DNA from: Gerris lacustris
Lineage: Eukaryota > Arthropoda > Insecta > Hemiptera > Gerridae
Direction: 5' to 3'
Assembly: GCA_951217055.1 (NCBI GenBank)
Contig: OX578280.1
Coordinates: forward strand, 58,986,633 to 59,050,632
DNA: 64,000 nucleotides
Part shown: one piece after another, positions 34,817 to 44,165 of the stretch
Layout of the letters: every line of letters begins with the position of its first letter
How positions within the stretch are numbered: the first letter of the stretch is position 1
Program-made: the position numbers and the translations under genes
Notes under the pieces: model-generated
Told to the model about the DNA's origin: nothing
The model's input: the letters and a program-made list of their open reading frames with translations, nothing else
Database searches by the model: none

Positions 34817-35905
34817 ACTTTTTTTCTTGAATAGTCAAAATTTGGTCCGGTTCCTCTTGTGCGATTTTAGAAAATTGTAATTTTTGGGTACAAGGTACAT
34901 TTTGAACAAAAAGTAATGCTATAAATCTTCATTTATGAACAAGCAGAAGATTTTATGAAGAGTGACTTTTCTTCGAAAATTGATTATTTTTTTGGAATTT
35001 ACACGTTTAGGCAACTCTATCCGTGGACATACTGTATAATATGTATCTTATTAGTTCCCTATTCCTCTGTTTTATTGCAAACGTGCTGTTTTCTCTATTT
35101 ATGCCTTAATTATCTAAATTCAGTTTTTCTCTCCGTCTCTTAATATTTAACACATCACACTTTTTCCACTCTTGGTTGTTCAAACAAGATTTTGGATGGT
35201 AGCTCATTCTAATATAATATGTTTTAAGTATAAACATTAAAAAATAATATTATTACGTTGGGATTCCTTCATTTGTGTCAAAAATAATTTTAAATTGTGA
35301 TCTTATCTCACAAGATGTTTGAGGAGGATCAATAAATATTACCCAGGTTTTCAAACATGTCAACCGGCGTGCTACAAATTTATTTTAATTTTAAGCTTTA
35401 ATCTAAATATAGCTATTGTTAAACACACTCATAAATTTTATTCACACGCATTTTATTGTTGTTGAATAATGTTTTTTTGATGCTATTTTTAAGTCGTTAT
35501 TACGTATGCGACGTGCGACGGTAAGTTAGGTTTACGAGGAGGTTATTTTTGATAAAACAATGACACCCACTGAATTTTGCAGAAGATTCTTAAAGATTAT
35601 AACAACTTATGTGTACAAAGGGTTAGAATACTAAGTTAGTCGTTCAACCGAAAATTTTTATGAATCTTACTCATTGTAAAAAATAATCAATGAGTCAAAA
35701 ATTTACCATTAAATGATAAACTGCAGATGACTTTAATTCAAAATTTAGACCAAATTTTGATCGGTCATCAGAGAGCTGATGATTGCCTATATTAACATAG
35801 AATACTATGTAAGTTACTCGAATGCTATTTATTTATTTAGGTGTGTAAAAATTCTAGTATCACTTCAGTCTGGAACGTTTTCACATGTAAAAGATTTTTA
35901 ACGTA
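34817..35905. other. AT-rich non-coding DNA
   Basis: No supportable gene; the 62-codon ORF at 34955 lacks motifs. Confidence 0.5.
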
Positions 35906-36360
35906 TATAAGGGATAGAGGAATGGAATTCTATATTTTAAATTCTTTTGCCTTAAACCACTGTCGAAACACCAACATCGAACATGTTTGTATAAGGGGAA
36001 GAGGAATGGGATTCTATATTTTAAATTATTTCGCCTCAAACCACTATCGAAACACCAACATCGAACATGTTTGTATAAGGGGAAGAGGAATGGGATTCTA
36101 TATTTTAAATTATTTCGCCTCAAACCACTATCGAAACACCAACATCGAACATGTTTGTATAAGGGGAAGAGGAATGGGATTCTATATTTTAAATTATTTC
36201 GCCTCAAACCACTATCGAAACACCAACATCGAACATGTTTGTATAAGGGGAAGAGGAATGGGATTCTATATTTTAAATTATTTCGCCTTAAACCACTGTC
36301 GAAACACCAACATCGAACATGCTTGTATAAGGGGAAGAGGAATGGAATTCTATATTTTAT
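35906..36360 (+). repeat. 84-bp minisatellite, ~5.4 copies
   Basis: The 84-bp unit contains 'tataaggggaagaggaatgg', 'gattctatattttaaatta' and 'aaacaccaacatcgaacatg'. The three central copies are nearly identical and the outer ones diverged, as expected from unequal exchange. Because 84 is a multiple of three, three long ORFs (174, 163 and 137 codons, both strands) are open through it; none is a credible gene. Confidence 0.92.
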
Positions 36361-37572
36361 ACTAGCTTTCACCCCGCGCTCCGCGCGGGGCTCATGCTAG
36401 ATATTAATGGCTATGTTTCCTATAATCATGTAGGCCTAGCAATTCAATTAAATTAAATTCCTAAATAGTTTTGTTTCCAAAGCCTTCTAGGAATAAAATC
36501 AGGACTACATTACACATAATTAATTCCATTATTAAGAATATAATACTCTCCAAAACTCTAAATCATAGTTTGGATTCTATCTATATATTTTAAAAATTGC
36601 CAATAGAAACTAAGTAATATAGTAAATAACTAACAATGCTAAAAAAAAAAGTTATAATGAATAAGAAAAAAAAAAAACCTAGAAAAAACCAATTAGACTG
36701 GGAAGTCATTGAATAATCATCAACAATGATGGTGCATTATTTAATTACCAGCCTCTTCATTAAATACGGCAGTTGCACCAGTAAATATTTAATAACTCTA
36801 GTTATAGGAACAATTAGTAAAATAATAAATACTTGATTTAAAGAGCATTAGTCTGAGGTTTAAGCACTCCAATCAGAAATTAAATCGGTCAACAATTGTG
36901 GACGCCATAAGCGCTCAAAGTGAAATTTATTTTTAAAAAAATAAAATTTAGCTCTGTTTAAGGTAGAACCGATGAAATTACGACAAAAAGTAATAGGACC
37001 AAATTTGTAGATATTTTAAAATCAGCTTGTCGATACAACTTACCGTTTAGCCACAATAACCCTCTAAATAACTTTAAAGTGCGTCCACCATCTTTAATTT
37101 TTTAGGGGGGGGGGTATATTTTTTTAACGTTTCGGATTTTTCCAATGGGGTTAGGCCAATTTCCGACCAAACGCAAAAAACCGCAAGTCTCTAGGTGGTC
37201 TAGAAGTACCCAAACATTTTGAATAGCGAGTCTGTGGGGTTTGTTTAAGGCGGATCAACCAATTTTTTTTAGGTTGTTTTATATACTTTTTTTAATAAAA
37301 TTGTCAATAACTTTGATTCTAATCAATATTTTTAGATGAAACCAAGCCTACAAATTGCGCAACATGTTTGCGCTCAACCTTGAAAAAAAAATAATCGATT
37401 TCATTTAGCCAATTTTGCGCCTATAAAGTCTGACTGGGGCGACAGACACACATACATACACGAAAAAAGTTAAGGCCGGATTCGGTTTTTGGAATGTCTA
37501 AAATGAAAAAGTATCAAAAAAATTTTCAATTCTGACCAATGTACAGACAAAACTTTAATTTTATATATATAG
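36361..37572. mobile_element. 1.2-kb interspersed repeat inserted in the 84-bp array
   Basis: It begins TACTAGCTTTCACCCCGCGC, immediately followed by a CCCCGCG/CGCGGGG hairpin at 36372-36390, and ends '..acttaattttatatatatagatt'-like at 37572. The array resumes with 'cttaaaccactctcgaaaca' at 37578. It contains 'gacagacacacatacataca' and a G-run at 37105. ORFs are absent; it is probably a non-autonomous element of a class I cannot name. Confidence 0.7.
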
Positions 37573-37612
37573 ATTCTTTCACCTTAAACCACTCTCGAAA
37601 CACCAGCAATGA
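37573..37612 (+). repeat. Residual 84-bp array unit beyond the insertion
   Basis: 'ttctttcaccttaaaccactctcgaaacaccagcaatgaacatg' matches the unit at 35943-35986, showing that the 1.2-kb segment interrupted a pre-existing array. Confidence 0.8.
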
Positions 37613-38444
37613 ACATGTTTGAAAGTTGTGCTAAGTTATTCGTCGTTTAAAACATCAGGCCTTTTACAAGCGTAAGGAACTTCGTTCCTCCCGCAACACC
37701 CGGTTTGATTATGAACCACTTCTATAATAAAGTAAAAATCAAAATCATACGGAAGTCCTTATTTATTTTTAGAATGTACCTACGTATATTTTCTTTCAAA
37801 TAGAATATTGTAATATATTTCAAGATATATTTAGAGCATTGATACATTTTATAAACCTTCAGGAAGAATAGGCGTCCTTTTGCATAGACCCGGATCAAAA
37901 TATGACAACGGGTTGAATCATAGAATTCCTTTGAGTTTTTTTTATCCATAATAATAGTACCTTATGTTAACTACAGTTGAATGAAAAGTGAATATAAATG
38001 AATGGAAATATCTTACACCCGTAAAGGATTATATAATTATGTATAATATTCACGCACGTATGACCTTCAATAATATAATCTATTCTAACTGAATCGTAAC
38101 ATTGTTTTACTTGTTGATATTATTTCCATTCATAAAATATTAGCGGGTTCATTTTTTTAATGGATGTTTAAATTATTATACATTTTTTTCTATATTATTA
38201 TTATGTTTTTTATTAATTTCATAAAGGGGTGGGGAATAGAATAATTAACATAATTAAGATAAAGAGAAAATAGTTTTTCGTGATTCCATTAAAATTTGTT
38301 CAATTTTTTTTAAATTGGCCATTAATCAGAGATGCTGTAACAAAAAACGAGCTGTTTTTACCCAAGAACTCCTTCATTTTGGTTAAATGAGATATTTACC
38401 CCTCGAAACAATCTAATTAATTATTTTAAGTTAGCCGTAGTAGG
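37613..38444. other. AT-rich non-coding DNA
   Basis: A 'gtaaggaacttcgttcctcccgc' block near 37672 recalls the start of the 19.0-kb R2 fragment. No gene. Confidence 0.45.
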
Positions 38445-38760
38445 TCCGTAGTTCTACGTGTAGATGGGTAGGACAAATTGCTTGCTTGAACCTATCAATT
38501 TGACCATATTTTAGGCCCTTATACTAGCCCCATGGTGGAAAGTTCCAGCCCCTTCACACATCTGCCACTGTACAGTACATCAGGACATTGTACCGCCGAC
38601 GCGAGTATGCGGTGTGGTCATTAGTGACCTATGTAAATGTACAGTACAGGGCATTGTACCGCCGACGCGAGTATGCGGTGTGGTCATTAGTGACCTATGA
38701 AAATCCGAATGGCATAGGGTCATTCACATGACCTTGTACCGCTCTTGACTTAATGAAACA
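38445..38760 (+). repeat. R5 dispersed repeat, copy 2, with internal duplication
   Basis: It is co-linear with 14085-14375. A ~66-bp piece, 'cattgtaccgccgacgcgag' to 'cattagtgacctatg', is present twice in tandem (38585 and 38651), almost identical, so this duplication is recent and absent from the 14-kb copy. Confidence 0.7.
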
Positions 38761-39375
38761 AATCAGAGCTTAGGTAGGGTTTTTTTTTTAATTTTAAGGT
38801 AAAACTAAACAAAATATTGCGAATAGCTTGGTTTTCGGGTGAAGTCCGACGTTTCGCTTCCACTGTTGGAAGCATCTTATTTATCTTCAGGGGTGAGGTG
38901 CCATGCATCGGCATCGTCATCTAATTTTGAAATGCCAACAAGATAGTTATATGACAACAACTAGATAGAACGTGATATAGATATGGAGGATATCTTATTG
39001 CTGCCTCCACACCCCTTAAAATGCTACCAGTAGTGGAAGTGAATCGTCGGACTTCAAACCTTTCGTGATGCGGATTTCACCGTTAAACTAAGCTGATTAC
39101 TAGTCAAACTGCGAACTGCGGTAGCAGTAAGTTAAAATATTACTTATAAATATAACCACTTAAACCTTTTTGTTGCGGCTTTCAATGAAAAAAAGAATAT
39201 GCTTAAAAGAAAATAGTTTAATAAACTAACACTTCCTCGTAGGCAAGTGTAGAAATGTGCAAATCTTGATTAGTAGAGTGTCCAAGTAGGGTCTTGGGGA
39301 GTGCTTTGACACATCGACTCCTCATTTCATATAAACTTGTATTAGTTTATAGTTTTTATTTGGCTAGTTTATTAT
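38761..39375. other. Non-coding DNA with an inverted 'TTTCGCTTCC..' fragment
   Basis: 'gaagtccgacgtttcgcttccactgttgg' at 38852-38881 followed by 'atcttcagg' resembles ends of insect dispersed repeats; a related inverted block 'gtagtggaagtgaatcgtcggacttcaaa' lies at 39030-39058, so 38852-39058 may be a foldback. Confidence 0.4.
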
Positions 39376-39515
39376 TATACGAGCCGTTAAGCCCATGGCC
39401 ATTGGCTTAATTTTATATTTAGGAAAGAAGTAAAATTATTTAGATAAGTTATTATATCTATTTTTATTGGAATAAATGTGGTTGCCTTAGCTTAGCAATA
39501 ACAAATCATTTCGAG
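39376..39515 (+). repeat. Segmental duplication, first copy
   Basis: 'tacgagccgttaagcc', 'cttaattttatattta' and 'ggaataaatgtggttgccttagcttag' recur in order at 40003-40180. The pair brackets the 48-bp array and predates the LINE insertion. Confidence 0.75.
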
Positions 39516-39550
39516 GTGGGTCTTCGGGACACAACTCGATTATATAAATT

Positions 39551-39780
39551 ATTAAGTTGTATCAGTTTATAGTTTTTACTTGACTAGTTAATTGTTATAT
39601 TAAGTTGTATTAGTTGACAGGTTTTATTTGACTAGTTTATTCTTATATTAAGTTGCATAAGTTTATAGTTTGTTTTTGACTAGTTAGTTTATTGTTTTAT
39701 TAAGTTACATTTGTTTATAGTTTGTATTTGACTAGTTTATTCTTATATTAAGTTGTATTAGTTTATTGTTATATTCTCTT
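39551..39780 (+). repeat. 48-bp tandem array
   Basis: Units begin 'attaagttgtattag' at 39551, 39599, 39647, 39699 (one 52-bp unit) and 39747, each with 'tttatagttt..atttgactagtttatt'. The same unit flanks the LINE on both sides, which allows reconstruction of its empty site. Confidence 0.88.
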
Positions 39781-40002
39781 CATATTATATTCTCTCCGTA
39801 AACTACTTGCCAAGCTTGTAAGTGATTCAAAGAGGAAGCTTATTAGCATATATTTGTCATTATGCAATGATTTAATATTAAGTTTATCTTTGTGCTTTAT
39901 TCAATCCCAGACAAATTATGATATAACAGCTTTTGTTCGGATTTAAACACTTATTGTTCGTGGTTAAACATGTTCAGAAAGATGTATATTGTTTTACAAT
40001 TT

Positions 40003-40221
40003 ACGAGCCGTTAAGCCTGTGCACTGTGCTTAATTTTATATTTAGATAAAAAGTAAAATTAAGTAGGTATATTAAATTATATATATTTTTAGATTAGTTA
40101 TTATATCTATTTAAAGACCAACAAATCAAAACAAACATTTATTTTTATTGGAATAAATGTGGTTGCCTTAGCTTAGCGCAATTACAAATCTAGCTAGCTT
40201 TATAGCTTTTATTTGACTAGT
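40003..40221 (+). repeat. Segmental duplication, second copy
   Basis: It repeats the 39376-39515 blocks with a ~40-bp extra stretch ('agaccaacaaatcaaaacaaac') and leads into another 48-bp-array unit, interrupted by the LINE at 40235. Confidence 0.7.
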
Positions 40222-40234
40222 TTATTGTTATATT
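40222..40234. repeat. LINE target-site duplication, left
   Basis: TTATTGTTATATT is identical to 42556-42568. Joining the flanks on this 13-mer restores a 48-bp array unit (gactagtttattgttatattaag). Confidence 0.85.
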
Positions 40235-41783
40235 CCAGGCAGAGATTACAGATATGTAGAATAGCGTTCACAGCTGTTTCCCCTCCTGCTTTGATTTGCT
40301 CTCCCGTGATGTTGTCCTGTCCGCTCGCTTTTCCTCTTTTCATTTTACTTATTGCCCATTCTACTTCTTCTCTTAAAATCACCGGTGCTTCATCTCTATT
40401 TAACGTTTCTTCTTTTCCCGTTTCTACGCTACCGTTGTCTTCTTCTCTATTCTTATATAGTTCTGTGTAGTATTGACTTATTACGTCTACAATCTCTCCC
40501 CTATCTTTCATCATTATTCCTCTTTTATCTTTCATCCCAATTATTTTATTTCTCCCGCATGCTTGGCTTCTCCAGTAGTTCTTTACACTTCCCCCATTAT
40601 CTATTACTCTCTCTAGTTCATCATTTTTTTTCCTATTACTCCATTTTTTCATCTCATTTCGTATCAATTTTGAAATCCAGCAAAATTCAATTTTGTCTTT
40701 CCCATCTCTTTTTAGTTGTCTTCTTTTCTTTAATAGCTTAGATATATCTCTTGGTAGTTTGCTTTTACATCGAATAGTATTTCCTGACCAGCTATTATTT
40801 TTGTTTAAAATCTTTTTCATGGATTTGTAGAAGAATTCCACGCAGCTTTCCAGATCATTTATATTCTTCAAGGAGCTAATCTCCTTCCTAAATAATTGTT
40901 CAAATCGCTCTGCATCTATTTGGTCAATATTCATCTTTTGATTACAAAATTTTGCTTTATTTGTCTTAGGTTCTTTTAACAGTAAAGTAATTTTGAGGGG
41001 TCTGTGGTCACTTCCGATATTGATCTTATTTTCAGCTTCTACATCACTAATTACATATTTCTTATTTGATATCGCGAAATCTATTTCATTTCTTGTTTGT
41101 CCAGATGGACTTATCCACGTCCATTTCTTCTCAGCGGGTTTTTCAAAAAAGGTATTCATAATGTACATACAATTTGCATCAGTAAATTCTAAAAGCCTTG
41201 TCCCTCTCTCGTTTCTAACACCGTACCCAAAGTTTCCTAACGATTGAAAATCTGTTCCTTTTCCTACTTTTGCGTTAAGGTCCCCTATAATCAACGTGTA
41301 TTTACATCTGTCCTCTTCAAGTGCAACGTGTAGCATATCGTAAAAATCTTCGATCTCACCATCGCTGGCATCTGATGTGGGAGCGTAGACTTGGATTAAC
41401 TGCAATCTTCCTTTTCCCGGGTGTTTATCGAGGTTCCAGATCAGCTTAGAAATTCTAGAGGAATATGATTTATACGATCTGATGTTTTTCTCTTTTCTTT
41501 TATTTACTAGAAACCCTGTTCCACCAGTAGGGCCGTCACCGTTGAAATAGATCTCCACGTCGTTTTCAAGTTCTTTCAGTTGTTCTCCGTCTCTCCTCAC
41601 CTCGCACAGTCCCATAACGTCCCATTCTATATACTCCATTTCAGCCATAAGTTCTCTTACTCTAATATCGCTCCTAAGTGTTCTACAGTTAAACGTGTAT
41701 ATAATAACTTTGTTACGGCATGTTCCGACCTTTCTTGAAATATTTTTTGATATTTTTAGCTTACTATTTCGGTTCTTTAATTG
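40235..41783 (-). CDS. LINE ORF2: APE endonuclease plus truncated reverse transcriptase
   Basis: It encodes the nicking endonuclease for target-primed reverse transcription. In the same frame as ORF1 it starts directly after the TAG at 41784-41786. The first 45 codons contain no Met but already hold the first endonuclease motif (YTFNCRTLRS). From the first Met (41648) come GLCEVRR with the metal-binding Glu at 16, YAPTSD at 88-93, IIGDLNAKVG with Asp123/Asn125, RNEIDF ending at Asp190, and GSDHRPL with Asp214/His215. All catalytic residues are present. An acidic/basic linker follows, then the RT N-terminal motif MKRGKASGQDNITGEQIKAG. The frame runs into the left flank after CNLCLE, so the RT palm with its YxDD box is missing. 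About 524 codons have no internal stop. Many + strand ORFs here are shadows. Confidence 0.9.
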
Positions 41784-41786
41784 CTA
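41778..41786 (-). promoter_or_regulatory. Candidate stop-readthrough site UAG-CAA-UUA
   Basis: The ORF1 stop TAG (41784-41786) is followed by CAA TTA, matching the type I readthrough consensus UAG CAR YYA first defined in tobacco mosaic virus. ORF1 and ORF2 are in one frame on either side. The next AUG in the frame is 46 codons later, downstream of an essential endonuclease motif. Readthrough would give an ORF1-ORF2 fusion at low level. It could instead be a point mutation (for example CAG to TAG) in a formerly continuous ORF. Confidence 0.5.
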
Positions 41787-42308
41787 AATCATATTTTTTT
41801 TGTTATGGTTTTTATTTATTCTCTGTATTTCGACAGGGCCAGACGAGGAGGTTTCGTAGGTACTACTAATACTTCTTCTCTCTTCAATGTTCTGTCGTTC
41901 TTCATTTGAATTTACTATTTTCTTCTGTCGTAAGTCCTTTGTTCTCGAAGTATTTATTTTTGCCTTGTTTTCTTTCCTCAGGTGCCTAGCTTTATTAAAA
42001 TCTTCTGGTAGAATTTCTAGGGGTCTCTTATTGTATGTTTTATTTCCTTTTCCTACTTCGTAGTCCTGATCTCGAATAATTAGTTTGTTATATTTTAAAA
42101 TAGCGAACTTCCCTTGTCTGCGAGCTTCAATCAAATTTGGTATTAAATTTTTCCTGTCTCTTCTTACTTCCGGTGTATAGTCTTCCTCAATGTAGACTTG
42201 CGTTCTCTTTAGCTTCTTTTTATTTTTCATTATTTCTAGTTTATTTTTATGTGCTACTAATTTTAAACATATAGCTCTGTCCTCATTATTCGGGTTCCCA
42301 ATTCTTTT
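41784..42308 (-). CDS. LINE ORF1, C-terminal part (5'-truncated)
   Basis: The frame is open from the inversion junction at 42308: KRIGNPNNEDRAICLKLVAH, then a first Met at 42230, then YIEEDYTPEVRRDRKNL, IEARRQGKFAILKYNKLII and a long lysine/asparagine/serine-rich tail ending NMI-stop. The order RIG..R.I.LKL / I.EDYTPEVR..R..L / AR..GK.A.L.Y.KLI is the nucleic-acid-binding C-terminal domain seen in L1-type ORF1 proteins and in N-terminal regions of insect LINE polyproteins. It probably coats LINE RNA. The N-terminal part (usually a coiled coil) is missing, lost to 5' truncation during insertion. Confidence 0.85.
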   Translation of the reverse strand, partial: KRIGNPNNEDRAICLKLVAHKNKLEIMKNKKKLKRTQVYIEEDYTPEVRRDRKNLIPNLIEARRQGKFAILKYNKLIIRDQDYEVGKGNKTYNKRPLEILPEDFNKARHLRKENKAKINTSRTKDLRQKKIVNSNEERQNIEERRSISSTYETSSSGPVEIQRINKNHNKKNMI

Positions 42309-42555
42309 CTGTAATCTCTGCCTGGAAAATAGATTTATGACAAAAACAAATATATATATATATGCGTGTGTGTGTGTGTGTGTATGTATCTGTATATGTG
42401 TGCGTGTGTATGAATGTGTGTATATGTATATAATAGATATATATTATTATTAATTATGTATGTATGTAAAGAATTGTATATTTTATATCAATTTATGTAG
42501 TTAAAATTGTATATGATGTCATAATAAATGGTTTATTATTATTATTATTATTATA
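42309..42555 (+). other. LINE 3' segment with microsatellite 3' UTR
   Basis: It starts with the 17-bp overlap coding CNLCLE, then leaves RT homology at once: (TA)n, (TG)n and 'gtatgt' simple repeats (42350-42425), 'gatgtcataataaatggtttatt' with an AATAAA signal at ~42523, then (TTA)n. Thus the transcribed source had RT sequence joined to a simple-repeat 3' UTR without the RT core, i.e. an internally deleted, non-autonomous LINE, unless the core was lost at insertion. Confidence 0.65.
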
Positions 42556-42568
42556 TTATTGTTATATT
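42556..42568. repeat. LINE target-site duplication, right
   Basis: TTATTGTTATATT is identical to 40222-40234 and is followed by 'aagtttaattagtttatagtttg', the continuation of the 48-bp array unit. Confidence 0.85.
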
Positions 42569-43585
42569 AAGTTTAATTAGTTTATAGTTTGTATTTTAAT
42601 CACGGTCGGGACACTACTCGATTATATAGGTGATATCTTTAAAAGAAACAGCTACCGCATCAATCATCTCGTAACTATATACTTGTAAGGTATCTTAGAT
42701 TTGTTACAATAGAGTAAAGGATAGTTAAAAGTGTGTTTTACATTTTTGTCTGTGAATTACAAGGAATAAGTTTCCCTCAATTTATCACTGAGATAGTTTC
42801 CTTTATTGTTACCTAGAGTAGTTATGACATAGTTTAGAGTTTAGATACAATAGTTCTCTTGTTCTTCATGGGGGGATTTTAGCCAGATTTACCTGTTCTT
42901 TTGACTCTATAGAAAATATCATCTTAATAGGGGAATTCCCTGTTCAACACCTCATTACATTAAATAACATTGTTATTAAACTTTGACTCATATCTTTCAC
43001 GATTTTACCCGAGTGGAAATTACAAGCGTGTCGTGATCATGAACCCTTTACCTAGTAGCAGCTGTCTGGAGCTTTACACTTATTGAATCTCTTTCGATTG
43101 TATACTTACAAACCCGGAAAATTCTAAATATGCTCGACGATTATGCTAATTCCTTATTGTAATAAGGTGAATCCCCCGTTAGGTGACAGTATTGCTGAAG
43201 GAATGATACTTATGGGTATACCCCGAACAAAGACATATATGTAGCTACTGCAGAACATTCATCTTTTGAATCCAAAACAGTTCCTGGTAAAAATGACAAA
43301 CAGGACAAATGTCCACAGCATCGCTATAATATGCTCATTTTTTTTTTACCTATTTTACTATCATGACGTAGCTAGTCGTAATAAGTCGTGCTGTCACATC
43401 TTCATATTTATTTTTTATTTCTTATTTTGAAATACTTAATAAAATGGAATACTTTTAGCTGAGTATACTATGGGAGTAGTTTTACTACCAATTTTATAGT
43501 TCATGTATTCTAGAAAATTAAAAACTAATTAATTTAACTTTTATTACATTACTTATCAGTATAATATTTTCATATATTAAATGAT
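42569..43585. other. AT-rich non-coding DNA
   Basis: 'cgggacactactcgattatata' at 42607 repeats 'cgggacacaactcgattatata' at 39525, the array border. No gene follows up to the exon candidate. Confidence 0.5.
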
Positions 43586-43619
43586 ATGCTTTTTCTTTGT
43601 TTCTTAATTACGATTTCAG

Positions 43620-43771
43620 TGACGTTGAAGAATTTGGGCGATATTTATCAGGCTGGTAGTGCTCATGATCAATACTGCCTTAGTCGATCAAGACATAGAA
43701 TTACAGAATTGCAGTCGTCAAAATCGCTTAATATTAAAATTATGCTTCTCGTATCGAATTTGTGGACATAA
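43620..43771 (+). CDS. Candidate terminal coding exon
   Basis: A strong polypyrimidine tract and acceptor (TTTTTCTTTGTTTCTTAATTACGATTTCAG, ending 43619) precede an open segment of 50 codons entered with two bases of a split codon. It reads TLKNLGDIYQAGSAHDQYCL, then SRSRHRITELQSSKS and NIKIMLLVSNLWT before TAA at 43769. An AATAAA lies ~45 bp downstream (near 43816). The residue mix is protein-like and the acceptor is good. I do not recognise the protein, and no upstream exon with matching phase was found nearby. Confidence 0.4.
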
Positions 43772-43949
43772 TCGTACATCATTTTTTGGAGGTTAGGTTA
43801 CAAATCAATTTCCGAAATAAAGATAAATTTAATTTACCTATGAATAATAGATCGTACGAACTGGTATATACAGCAAATTATTTATTAAAATAAACAGAGT
43901 TATTGTTCTTCTGAGATAGTGTAGCACTTAATAACTAAACAGTTAAATA

Positions 43950-44165
43950 AAAGGAGTTAATTAAACAGCTGATTGTTTTTTATTTATTTATTTTTTGATA
44001 ACTGATAGTAGTTTATTTCTTTATTTTTTATTTTTAATGATTACTGTTATTTCTTCATTTTCGAAATCTGATTGCTGTTTATTAATTTGACAGCTTATTC
44101 TAGTTTATTTATTTATGTTTTTGACAGCTGAAAAAAATAAACAAAAAAAACTTTGTAACTTAATA
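43950..44165. repeat. Degenerate tandem of 'gacagctga..tttatttatt'
   Basis: Repeated 'acagctgattg', 'ataactgatag', 'aatctgattgctgtttatt' and 'gacagctgaaaa' units alternate with T-rich stretches at roughly 35-60 bp; poorly conserved. Confidence 0.4.

Larger units (their letters stand above)
40235..42555. mobile_element. Twin-primed LINE insertion (APE-type non-LTR retrotransposon)
   Basis: The insertion has two parts. From 40235 to 42308 the element lies on the minus strand: ORF1 C-terminal part, one in-frame TAG, then endonuclease and the start of RT. From 42309 to 42555 a short 3' part lies on the plus strand and ends in AATAAATGG followed by (TTA)n. The 17-mer CCAGGCAGAGATTACAG at 40235-40251 reappears inverted at 42309-42325, so the two parts overlap by 17 bp in LINE sequence. 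This is the geometry described for twin priming. The 13-bp TSD is perfect and the ORFs are intact, so the copy is young. The RT catalytic core is absent from both parts. Clade (RTE/CR1/L1-like) is unresolved. Confidence 0.88.

Noticed and set aside
40213..41247. Plus-strand ORFs of 85-129 codons opposite the LINE
   Set aside because: They are antisense shadows of ORF2, which has the conserved endonuclease motifs on the minus strand.
40235..42325. 17-bp inverted match as terminal inverted repeats of a DNA transposon
   Set aside because: The match is coding RT sequence (CNLCLE), and the right copy is internal to the 13-bp TSD-bounded unit; twin priming explains it better.
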